This document shows positions 55,236-64,000 of a DNA stretch of 64,000 nucleotides, one piece after another. The position numbers and the translations under genes were made by a program. The notes beneath the pieces are model-generated. The model was given only the letters and a program-made list of their open reading frames with translations, made no database searches and was not told the DNA's origin. This stretch comes from Odontesthes bonariensis. Lineage: Eukaryota; Chordata; Actinopteri; Atheriniformes; Atherinopsidae. Position 1 is the first letter of the stretch, and every line of letters begins with the position of its first letter. The stretch lies in assembly GCF_027942865.1 (NCBI RefSeq), contig NC_134529.1:28704760-28768759 (forward strand). Direction: 5' to 3'.

Positions 55236-56050
55236 TAGATGCAAAAACATTCTTTGTTTTACCGCTGTCAGAGCCAAATGTGACTGAGTGTAACAGACAG
55301 AGAGACGGTACAAAACAGCAGATGGACAGAGAAACTGTGCCGAGTGTCAAGGTCAAAGATACTCTTGTGCTTGGAGATGGAGCCATATCTAATATAAACA
55401 TAAAGAGAAAACTTACATGCAGCTATCCAAGTGCCACTGTCTCTGACATCACAAGATTACTACCTGAGGTACTGGCAAAACACCAAGGGGTGAAACAGCT
55501 GATTGTGCACGTGGGTGCAGTGGACATCAGAGAGAATCAGTCTGAAATCTTAAAAGACTTTGAGAAACTGTTTGAGAGTCTTGATGGACTTGATCTGTTT
55601 CAAAGAAAAGGCTCACACCTGAACAGAGGTGGAGTGAGACGAATGACGGATAATCTCCTCCACGCTCTGAGGCATCAGAAGGGACCAGGACCAGGACCGG
55701 GACCAGGACCAGGACCAGGACCGGGTCCTGTGCTGCCGCTGAGACAGAAGAGGAGCCAGAGAAGAGCTCCTGCCTCGCCACCCAAGGACCCAGCAAAGGA
55801 TTCAGCCACAGCAGCCACAGCAGCACCTCCAGCATCCCGAACACAGGATTCAGCAGCTCCACCATCGCCTTCACCACGGCCCCCACCACTGGCCTGGGAC
55901 CCACCTGCTGTATCTACACCCTCCAGAGATGTTTCACCATCTTTCTCTTCTCCACCGTCACCCAGGAGATTTCCTGATCACCTTGAAAGCTTGGTGAAAT
56001 CGGGGATTAAAATGGTTCCACGCCAAACATGGCTGGACCAAAGAGAGTGA
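55226..56050 (+). pseudogene. LINE ORF1 fragment with SGNH-esterase-like domain
   Basis: The open frame, usable from the ATG at 55229, encodes VKVKDTLVLGDGAISNINIK, then VSDITRLLPEVL, HQGVKQLIVHVGAVDIRENQ and, after an internal deletion, KGSHLNRGGVRRMTDNLLHA. These match the GDS, HVGTND and final His blocks of LINE ORF1 esterases, but Ser of GDS is replaced by Gly (GDGA) and the middle is missing. A GP dipeptide run and a Pro/Ser-rich tail follow. An intact frame alone is not evidence of a host gene. Confidence 0.65.
55685..55727 (+). repeat. GGACCA/GGACCG hexanucleotide repeat
   Basis: About seven GGACCR units encode the GPGPGPGP run in the LINE ORF1 remnant. Confidence 0.85.
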
Positions 56051-58284
56051 ATGTTGTGTGTAAATGAGAGATGTTTTTTTATTTTTCATTTATTATATTC
56101 ATGCAAAAAGTGGAACAACTTGTATTGTGTATTAAATTAAATGATAGTTATTTATATGTGAAAATGTATGGTGAAATGGTCATGTGCTCATGTACCTTTT
56201 TAGAATCAGTTTTGTTACACCAACCTGCCCAGAGACTACAGGTGGAAATGAGCATTTCCTGCTATAACCTGGTACAAAGCATCTTTCCTCATGGTCAATG
56301 TTTATTGTACACTGTCCCTGTTCAAATAAAAACATACCATGCCATAGCAGCAGATGAAAGATCAAGAATTCTATCCTCAAAGAAGCATCGAGCCCCTCTC
56401 CCTCCCCAGCCTACTCCATCGACCAAAGCCCCCCCAGCTTGGCCCCCACCACCGGTGCCCACAGCTGTCATTTCCAACAGCATCAATGCTGTTGTCTAGG
56501 ACGCTAAGGGCCTCTGTGTTGGTAAACCCCATCTCAACCAGAGCGCTGCATTCCTTATTTGTTAAAATAGCAACTGTCACTTTTACAAATAGCAACTGTC
56601 TTAAATGAGAGTGAATCAGCTTTGCTTCATGTGTTCCTTTTTAAACCAGTTCCAACATTATCAGAGTACAGCGCCTACAGGGAGAGGCTGGTGTTCCCAC
56701 AAAGAAATCCAAACGAGACGGCTTTGTTTAAGAAAATCATAGAACATTTTATTTTATTGACAGTACCTCAACACTTGAACACAAACTTGACATTTCCCTG
56801 TGTTTTCAAGAACTTAAGACCACAAATGAATCCAACATAAGGCAAATATGCATGTCATTTTTTTCAGGTCAGATGAGTACAATCAATAAAGCTGTATGTT
56901 TGGAAAAACCTGCACACACAGCACAAGTATCAATTCATTTTGGATGACAGGCTGCCAGCTGTATGCTGCTTATCATCAACATATAGTATTCTCCCTTGTG
57001 AGATGTTGGTCAATTTTTAGGAACACTTAAACATTTGGGAAATCTTCTTGTTTAATCATTTATTGAGAGCAAAATATGAAGATTTGATCAAGTGTCATTT
57101 TTGTGTGTTAGGGTAGAGACAGGTGTGGGATGTGATGGAGACAGAATACAGCCAGTAAAGTAGCTCACTGGATTATTGGATGCATCATAAAAACAAGTGG
57201 CACCATCTCAGAGGTAACATTTAGTATATTTTAGATGTGACACAAATAACTGAAAGTAAAGCTCTTTGCTGACTTCTTTTCAAATGATTAAAGTAATTCT
57301 TTTTTGTTGTAACTCGCTGGAGTGCGTAGTTTCACATGTCTGTCAATAAAGCAAGTAGCAAACCCCAAGATAGGAGATCAAACATAATCCTACAGCTGTC
57401 AGATTTGAACAGATCCAACTCAAGTTCACTTTGACCAGATCAGTCAATTGCCTCTTTCAAACTTTGCAATATCTGGATTCAGCTGGTCACTGTGTAACAA
57501 CAGAGCACAGCTAACAGAGTAATGATGGACCGCCTTGTTAGTGAGCATCAGAATGCACAAACACCTAGGACTGTTGACTCTAGCTGTACAACATGGATTC
57601 TCACGGGTTCAATGAATCAAACAAACAAACAGGATTAGTTCAACCAGAACCAGATGCTGGATCAGCCTGTTGATCTTGAATGGAGTTTCTGCCAGATGTA
57701 TTTTTCCACTGTGTTGTTGAGTCTCAGTGCTTAGCTTTGCTAAATGCACAAAGATAAAAACTAATAAAGCAATCTTCTTTGACAGCAACGTGCAAACTTC
57801 CACAGAGTGTTTCCAGTATATCATGGCACAACTTTTCTACATACACCGACAAAATAACCATTCAGGAGTCGGTTGAAGCATATCTTCGATCTGCATATGA
57901 ATGAAGCACAAGTGGTCCACATTTTTACACAATCACTCAAAGAGCACATGTCACAGTTCCACCAAAAGTAATACACAGAATATCTAGCATAGTCTTCAGC
58001 ATCATCACCATTATTATTAATATCCTTTTCCAAAGTGAAAGCAGACACAAAGGACAGTATTGTGCCAATTCTGTGGCAACACCTTCCACAGAAATGACAC
58101 AGAGGAAAGAGATGATCTTAAAGCTCATGTTCAGGTTACTTAAATGCACACAATTAAACTGTGTCTAAAGAAACAGGAGTCCACAATAACAGGGTTGTAC
58201 AGAAATACTGACACACTGATTCCAGAGGGTCTCAGGGGACCAGTTTAGCTTACAGTAGATTTTGTTCTTGAGGTAATCACTAAA
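56051..58284. other. Unannotated intergenic stretch, possible LINE tail
   Basis: A proline-rich plus-strand stretch (KKHRAPLPPQPTPST, PPPPVPTAV at 56385-56475) may belong to the same decayed LINE. The rest lacks coding signals or clear repeat edges. Confidence 0.35.
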
Positions 58285-58302
58285 AGACAGTTAAATGTTC
58301 AC

Positions 58303-58308
58303 TTTATT
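58303..58308 (-). terminator. Candidate nt5dc1 polyadenylation signal
   Basis: AATAAA on the minus strand in the context CAGAAATAAAGTG, about 350 nt after the stop codon. It is the nearest canonical signal. Confidence 0.5.
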
Positions 58309-58354
58309 TCTGAGAAGCTTGACAGATTCAACTTTTTTAATCAACAGAGGGCCT

Positions 58355-58355
<1 letters not shown>

Positions 58356-58394
<39 letters not shown>
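58356..58394. repeat. CA microsatellite, about 19 units
   Basis: Uninterrupted CA run within the predicted nt5dc1 3' UTR. Confidence 0.9.
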
Positions 58395-58396
<2 letters not shown>

Positions 58397-58658
58397 TAAG
58401 TCAATGGGAATATTAGAATATTTCTTATTTTCTTGAATTTCCACATATACAATACACCAAACCACAAAATAACTTTCAAATGTAACAGAGATATACTGTG
58501 GCTTACATTCACGAGATTATTTTGAAGGTGAGAGGAGAGTGGGCTTCCTGTGCTCTGCAGACGATGGTGGGGTCAGGTGGGAAATTACTGGCAAAATGGA
58601 GGCACATTCCTCTCCTGAGGCAGAGGGGTTAGAGAGGAATTTTTTCTTTTCCCCCATT

Positions 58659-58771
58659 TTAAGACAGATTGTCGCACCTCTTCAGCAAAGAATCCGGAGG
58701 CCTTGGATAGTAGCCGGTAGTACAGGGTTTGTCAGGGGAAAACCTGGGGAACTTGTAATCCAGAGGGAGAC
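58659..58771 (-). CDS. nt5dc1: nt5dc1 terminal coding exon
   Basis: Acceptor TACTCTGTGCAG, then GT completing the glycine codon. It encodes LPLDYKFPRFSPDKPCTTGY and YPRPPDSLLKRCDNLS with TAA at 58659-58661. Too short to appear as an ORF of its own; recognised by its match to the family C-terminus and by phase. Confidence 0.92.
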
Positions 58772-61700
58772 CTGCACAGAGTAAAATAAAGCCGATAAAA
58801 AGGTGACTGAGTGCAGACTGCCTGGACATTTAATGCCCCGTGGCAGCTTAGTGAGCAACACTTCAGAATTCAGTGGGATCGCACACTTTGTTCTAAATAG
58901 CAGGCAGTAATCACTGGGCTCAAAGAATGTTGGACTTTTGTTTGATATTTTACTTCCAAAGAGACAATTTTGTGATGAAATAATAACTTACAGGCCTGCA
59001 AAGTGAAGAGAAATGAAAAAAATGTCAAACAGAAATCTTTTAGGACAGGGGTAAATTCTGCTCAAAAGAGGTAAGGACAAATTTTTACACATTTTTTATG
59101 AAATTGTTTAATCGTACCCGGTGTTCTGTAAAAAGACAGTATGACTGGAAAGCTCAGGATCACAACACACTCAGACAATATTTCCTCAGCTGCATTTATT
59201 TGTAATGCAGTCGACATACTTATGAGAAGCATTTAAAACCTACACTGGGGTGAGGTAGAGCCAATATCAGCCAAAGCCAAAATCATTTTCAAGTATTTGT
59301 AGCGGATTGTTGATCATCATCCTACCCGAACCAGGGTTTGAATCCCCACCCCGCTATAACTGGTTGGTGAGAGGCTGGGGTAGCTTGTGGTTGTGGAAGA
59401 AAAGATGGTTGTTGTGGTGTGAGGAGCAGTGTTGGCTGGCATTAGGGGGGTGACTCTGGGATGCCAGTGATCATTGTCTAGCCTCCTGGAGGTGTTGTGG
59501 GCCCAACCAGATGAAACACTGATGAAAGGAGGTTCCCACCTGATGACCCCAATGACATGTTGGTCAGCACTGCTCACTGATCTATATTATAGGGATCAGG
59601 AGGTTCTTCATTAGGTGCTGAGCCAGTGTTAGAAGGTTAATTGTTGAATTTAGGGAATTATTTACTGAATCTGGTCCATTTTCTTTTGTAGCACAAGTTT
59701 CTTGTGTTTGCTTTGAATTCTAACCCTAGCTCCTCCACATGTCAAAGTCTGTTTGGGCAAGACACGGAAGCCTGCGCTTTGCAGGGCAGCTCTGCCACAG
59801 CTCTGCCACAGCTCTGCCACAGCTCTGCCACAGCTCTGCCACAGTTCTGCCACAGTTCTGCCACAGCTCTGCCACAGCTCTGCCACAGCTCTGCCACAGT
59901 TCTGCCACAGCTCTGCCATAGCTCTGCCACAGTTCTGCCACATCTCTGCCACAGTTCTGTCACAGCTCTGCCACAGCTCTGCCATAGCTCTGCCACAGTT
60001 CTGCCACATCTCTGCCACAGTTCTGCCATAGCTCTGCCACATCTCTGCCACAGTTCTGCCACATCTCTGCCACAGTTCTGCCATAGCTCTGCCATAGCTC
60101 TGCCACAGTTCTGCCACAGCTCTGCCACAGCTCTGCCACAGCTCTGTCACAGCTCTGCCACAGCTCTGCCACAGTTCTGCCACATCTCTGCCACAGTTCT
60201 GCCACATCTCTGCCACAGCTCTGCCACAGCTCTGCCACAGCTCTGCCACAGTTCTGCCACAGCTCTGCCACAGTTCTGTCACAGCTCTGCCACAGCTCTG
60301 CCACAGTTCTGCCACAGCTCTGCCACAGCTCTGCCACAGTTCTGTCACAGCTCTGCCACAGCTCTGCCACAGTTCTGTCACAGCTCTGCCACAGCTCTGC
60401 CACAGCTCTGCCACAGCTCTGCCACAGCTCTGCCACAGTTCTGTCACAGCTCTGCCACAGTTCTGTCACAGTTCTGTCACAGCTCTGCCACAGTTCTGTC
60501 ACAGCTCTGCCACAGTTCTGCCACATCTCTGCCACAGTTCTGCCACAGCTCTGCCACAGCTCTGCCACAGTTCTGCCACAGCTCTGCCACAGCTCTGCCA
60601 CAGCTCTGTCACAGCTCTGCCACAGTTCTGCCACATCTCTGCCACAGTTCTGCCACAGCTCTGTCACAGCTCTGTCACAGCTCTGCCACAGTTCTGCCAC
60701 AGTTCTGCCACAGCTCTGCCACAGTTCTGCCACAGCTCTGCCACAGCTCTGCCACAGTTCTGCCACAGCTCTGCCATAGCTCTGCCACAGTTCTGTCACA
60801 GCTCTGCCACAGTTCTGCCACATCTCTGCCACAGTTCTGTCACAGCTCTGTCACAGTTCTGCCACAGCTCTGTCACAGCTCTGCCACAGTTCTGCCACAG
60901 TTCTGCCACAGCTCTGCCACAGCTCTGCCACAGCTCTGCCACAGTTCTGCCACAGCTCTGCCACAGCTCTGCCACAGCTCTGCCACAGTTCTGCCACAGC
61001 TCTGCCACAGCTCTGCCACAGCTCTGTCACAGCTCTGTCACAGCTCTGCCACAGCTCTGCCACAGCTCTGCCACAGCTGGTGTACACAGGACAGTGGATG
61101 GTCCACTGGGTTTCATCAAGAGACAAAGTCATTCTGAAGCTTTTCTTTCTTTTTAAGTGTCACTTCCTTGAAAATCTGCATCAGGTTTGTCTGATTAAAC
61201 TAGGCTGTGCAGTGTTGTCAGCTGGTGGTGATGAAATCGTGCCCTGCTGTGATAAACAGATGTGGCCTCTAACCAGAAACAAAGCTTTGAGACAGAAGAC
61301 AAAAACAAAAGCAAGATAAATAAATAATATCTGGGTATGAAGTGTTTACACTCTCATGTCTGTGAGTGTTGGCCATGTTTGTCATCTGGAAACACAAATA
61401 CCTCATATGATCAATGATGTTAGTAACTTTTATGGTGAGGCCAAACGGTCCAGTTCCCCTCATATGCATTCACTCTTTTTCCAAAAATGGCAAAAACTTC
61501 TGGTAAAACTGAAGTTAGTTTGTTACTTATTTATCTATATTGTGCAGTTTCCATAAACTTTTCTGAAATGTGCATCATCAGTATGGAAGTGTTTAAATCT
61601 GCCACAGATGACTTATTTTACAGCTGAAAACATTTCATATGTTCGTATCAGCCCTGTTTCCTCAAGTTTAAAAAGCAACCTGCTCAAATGATAATTACAA

Positions 61701-63464
61701 ACTGTCAAGAAAAGCCTTTTAAACCATGAGGAGACTTTTGGACCATTCGATGACCTATTATTAAAGTGCTCAGTTTTTAGCCTTTAAATAATCTAACAAT
61801 GTCAAGTCGTAGCCTCTTATCCATTCCAAGAGTGGACTTCACTGATGCCACAAGAGGATTTCATGTCAGGTCCACCAAACTCTGGATTTATTAACCCATT
61901 GACGCCGGATGTTGCGTAGCGCAACATGGTCCCTAACGCCGGTTGTTGCGTTGCGCAACATGGTTCATTTATCATTATTTTCAAGGCGCATGTAATGCAC
62001 AATGATTGGTATTTGTTTGGAGAGGATGAGGACGAGGACGAGGATTTTTTTGGCTTTCAAGTAGACTGGCAGTCCGCTGGATTTCGCCCCCGACGTCAAC
62101 AAAAGTTTACTCGTACACCGGGGCTGAAGGTGCCAATATCTGAAGATGCGAGTCCTTTAGATGTGTTCTCGCATATTTTCAGTGATGAAGTTTGGGATAT
62201 GTTGGTGACACAGACAAACTTATATGCGGATCAGGCTCGCGGCCACACACCATCCAACTCGAAGTGGAGCCCCGTGTCAAAGCAGGAGATGAAATCTTTC
62301 ATCGGTATCTGCCTAACTTTTGGAATAATCAAACTACCAACTCGCCGGGATTACTGGAGGCAGAGCAAGTGGCTGTATCAGACAAATGTCGCCCGAGTGA
62401 TGGCACGAGATCGTTTCGACATGATCTGGAGGTAATTATTTATTCTTGCGCTTCATTCTGACGACTTCTCATTCTTATTTGAGTGGCGTTGCCCTTATGT
62501 AAAAAAAAAAAAAAAGAGAGCCCGGTGCGAATTACTGCAGTATAACTATGATGTTTTAGAAGTCGTGTCACTGAAGTTTACAGTATAACTGCAAAATGCA
62601 AGATATATTGCAGTTTCTTTTTATCATTCATTATTATTGCTGATATTATAATTTTGCAATGACGTCTCTATCATGGCCAGAAATGTAGCTGAAGTGGTGC
62701 CTACATTTACTACTAATACTACTAATAATAATGATGATAATAATAGTAATGATGATTAGTTATAGTATAGTAATAGTAGTATAATAAATAGCAGCATTGG
62801 GTATTATCCTGAATCATGTGTGTGTCTGTGTGTGTGTTTGTGTGTGTATTGACTCATCTTTTTCATTTTTTTTTAATGAAAATGTGTTGGTGTTAATGCT
62901 GAATGAACATGACGGAATAAAAGCAGAGAATTTAACCTTTAAAATGCAAATTATTTCATGTCTTTATGTGTTTCAGAGGCTGAGACTATTGAATTGTTCT
63001 TAGGTGTTTTCAATTAATTGTTTTTAGTTAAAAAAAACCTCAGGCATTGGGGACCTTTTCTAAAAACTGGCTTAGGCATTGAGCAGCCTTTTTTGCAGGT
63101 GCTTTAGGCGCCAATGGGTTAACCTGATTAATGTTGATTTGGTTCATATAGACCCGACTTTCCACCTAGCCTTAGAAAACTACTCTTTTGTATTCTACTT
63201 TTTGCAGTCCTAAACTTTTAAAACCACATTTTCCACTTGTGTTTCTAAGTTCTCCCTTTTTAACCTTGATCCATCTACTGTCTGTTTCCACATACCTGCT
63301 ATGTGCTCCACGCTAGGTATGGCCATGGTGCTGTATTTGTGGATGCAGTGGCAGCACCATGTCAGTTTCTGGCACTCCTCATCCTCTCCTCCACTTTTGT
63401 GAACGTCAACGAAGTAGGAGCCCCACTGGTTGGACGCGGCAGAGGGCGACTTCATGCCCTGCTC
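58659..63464 (-). CDS. nt5dc1: 5'-nucleotidase domain-containing protein 1, last two coding exons (partial)
   Basis: Exons 63296-63464 (169 nt) and 58659-58771 (113 nt) join in phase 1. The first encodes SAASNQWGSYFVDVHKSGGE, then KLTWCCHCIHKYSTMAIPSV and EHIAG. The second continues LPLDYKFPRFSPDKPCTTGY, then YPRPPDSLL and a stop. This matches the NT5DC1 C-terminus I recall (KKWGSFFID..STYSTIAIPSIEAIAELPLDYKFTRFS..GYYPNPP). The family has a HAD-type nucleotidase fold; its substrate is not established. The catalytic domain is encoded beyond the right edge. Its position upstream of dse on the same strand agrees with human 6q22. Confidence 0.92.
58772..59320. other. nt5dc1 intron, unannotated part
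   Basis: AT-rich sequence with no repeat edge or coding signal. Confidence 0.5.
59321..59592 (-). repeat. Dispersed repeat, copy 2 (pair with 25251-25528)
   Basis: Collinear with the dse-intron copy, including both edges, with a 6-bp deletion near 59365 (TAACTGGTTGGTGAG against GACTGGTGTGCAGTTGGTGAG). The minus-strand [15 protein letters not shown] frame is kept in both copies. Confidence 0.7.
59790..61076. repeat. 11-bp minisatellite, 117 units, in the last nt5dc1 intron
   Basis: The unit is CTCTGCCACAG. The span is 1287 bp, exactly 117 times 11, so no net indels have accumulated. Variants are point changes at a few positions: TTCTGCCACAG, CTCTGTCACAG, CTCTGCCATAG and ...CACAT. Neither strand of the unit creates a stop in any frame, and 33 nt equals 11 codons. 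Long ORFs with 11-residue periodicity (LPQLCHSSATA on plus; AELWQSCGRAV on minus) therefore arise in several frames and are not genes. Confidence 0.97.
61077..61890. other. nt5dc1 intron, unannotated part
   Basis: No coding signal, RNA-like box or repeat boundary noticed. Confidence 0.45.
61980..62437 (+). pseudogene. piggyBac transposase N-terminal fragment
   Basis: The open frame reads an acidic GEDEDEDEDFFGFQVDWQSA, then KVPISEDASPLDVFSHIFSD and EVWDMLVTQTNLYADQARGH. It continues KWSPVSKQEMKSFIGICLTF, GIIKLPTRRDYWRQSKW and MARDRFDMIWR. This is the N-terminal and first dimerisation region of the DDE_Tnp_1_7 family. It ends at AGG/TAATTA, which resembles a splice donor, and the catalytic Asp triad is absent. 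The native start is unclear, since the frame is open to an ATG at 61926 inside the subterminal repeats. Confidence 0.85.
62700..62790. repeat. Imperfect TAA/GAT/TAG trinucleotide-rich tract
   Basis: Alternating ACTAATACT, AATAATGATGAT and AGTAATAGT words inside the piggyBac element. Low complexity only. Confidence 0.7.
63296..63464 (-). CDS. nt5dc1: nt5dc1 penultimate coding exon
   Basis: Acceptor CTGACTCCACAG before GAGCAGGGC; donor ATAGCAG/GTATGTG. It encodes 56 codons plus one base and begins in phase 0 with EQGMKSPSAASNQWGSYF. The frame is also open 30 nt upstream to an ATG at 63494, which is intronic. Confidence 0.9.
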
Positions 63465-64000
63465 CTGTGGAGTCAGTTGAGACAAACCAATCATGTAGCT
63501 TTGTGTGAAGATTCATTTTCAGACCAGTACAGACCTGAAGAAAGGGAGTGAAAATGAAAGGGAATGAAGCAAGACTTCAAACTGGCTTCATCACAGGATG
63601 CTGAGGGTTGTTTTCAGAACTGCACTGAATCATTATTTCGGAGAAATCCCCCGCTTCCTTATGATAACTCATGCAGCATCAGAACGTTTTACTGGAACAT
63701 GGAACTGATGAATGGTAATAATAATGACAGCAGGATGTCATGACACACACATCTCCACTTTAAAAGAAAGTTTTTTTTATACAGTAACAGCCAAAGTAAT
63801 CTGGAACTGTTGCATAACACAGACAAGGGAGGATCAAGAGTAAGAAATGAGACATGTCTCATACACTCCTAAATATAATAGTTAAAGAATTAAGAAAGGG
63901 AACAAAACAGTATTGCATTGCCAGAGTTATTTTTGGATGTAAAGAGAGCTTACCCCTCTCTTGGCGATCAATTGTCTTCCCAGCACTTTTGGGTTGGGAA
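63465..64000. other. nt5dc1 intron to window edge
   Basis: No further nt5dc1 exon was recognised before the window ends; the preceding exon must lie beyond 64000. Confidence 0.45.

Larger units (their letters stand above)
58285..58658 (-). other. Likely nt5dc1 3' UTR
   Basis: Sequence between the nt5dc1 stop codon and a minus-strand AATAAA at 58303-58308. It contains a CA microsatellite of about 19 units at 58356-58394. The end is inferred from the hexamer. Confidence 0.55.
61895..63118 (+). mobile_element. piggyBac element, internally deleted, with intact ends
   Basis: The left end CCCATTGACGCC and the right end GGCGCCAATGGG (inverted CCCATTGGCGCC) are flanked by TTAA at 61891-61894 and 63119-63122. 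Just inside the left end are two tandem subterminal copies of an ACGCCGG..TTGCG..CGCAACATGG word containing a TTGCG/CGCAA palindrome. The right subterminal region repeats GGCATTG and AGGCGCC-like words. The element is 1224 bp and encodes only the N-terminal part of a transposase; the parent would be about 2 kb or more. It sits in the last nt5dc1 intron, opposite in orientation. Confidence 0.92.

Noticed and set aside
59704..61137. 477-codon plus-strand ORF and several long minus-strand ORFs over the same region
   Set aside because: They run through the 11-bp minisatellite, whose unit contains no stop in any frame; the 11-residue periodicity is a by-product of the repeat.
1..64000. A CRISPR array, operon or prokaryotic-type system
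   Set aside because: Introns, SINEs, LINEs and vertebrate proteins show nuclear vertebrate DNA; the tandem repeats lack the spacer structure of CRISPR.

Overview
The window is vertebrate nuclear DNA, almost certainly from a ray-finned (teleost) fish. Three vertebrate genes are recognisable by their exon-encoded proteins, all on the minus strand. The rest is dominated by teleost-type retroposons (Rex1, L2, RTE and another non-LTR element, tRNA-derived SINEs), small DNA transposons (piggyBac/TTAA, hAT, Tc1, Harbinger-like) and tandem repeats. There are no prokaryotic operons, CRISPR arrays or rRNA genes. All names rest on sequence recognised by eye and on remembered family sequences; nothing was searched.

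Layout, left to right. 1-5.7 kb: no supported gene; a GC-rich start, an AT-rich foldback element, a TTAA-flanked foldback element, a MADF-containing Harbinger-like fragment and a perfect 24-bp hairpin. 5.76-7.57 kb: ndufaf4 (mitochondrial complex I assembly factor), complete in three coding exons, 178 aa predicted. 7.7-12.2 kb: intergenic, with a SINE, a hAT element carrying a BED-type fragment, and one exon-like ORF of unknown identity. 12.2-about 43.1 kb: dse (dermatan-sulfate epimerase), complete in five coding exons giving 956 aa with every junction in phase, plus a likely 5' non-coding exon near a promoter-like GC-rich stretch at 42.9-43.1 kb. Its introns hold hAT elements, RTE and L2 pieces, a 5.7-kb non-LTR element, a 39-bp tandem repeat and a short telomere-like repeat. 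43.1-58.3 kb: intergenic and TE-rich, with a GTAC-flanked inverted-repeat element, a Tc1 remnant, a nearly complete Rex1 (minus), a nearly complete L2 (plus) interrupted by a TTAA element, Rex1 relics, a solo-LTR-like insertion and a LINE ORF1 remnant. 58.3-64 kb: the last two coding exons of nt5dc1 (5'-nucleotidase domain containing 1); their intron holds a 117-copy 11-bp minisatellite and a piggyBac deletion derivative with intact ends. The gene continues past the right edge.

nt5dc1 lies upstream of dse on the same strand, the order and orientation I recall for human 6q22, which supports both calls. The genes do not form a pathway: dse acts in the secretory pathway on chondroitin/dermatan sulfate, ndufaf4 in mitochondria, and nt5dc1 is a poorly characterised HAD-family nucleotidase-like protein. 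The most interesting non-genic content is a set of TTAA-flanked elements (one autonomous-derived, three non-autonomous), a small transposon carrying a THAP-like N-terminus in a 42-aa ORF, and the minisatellite whose 11-bp unit keeps all six frames open and so produces large spurious ORFs.
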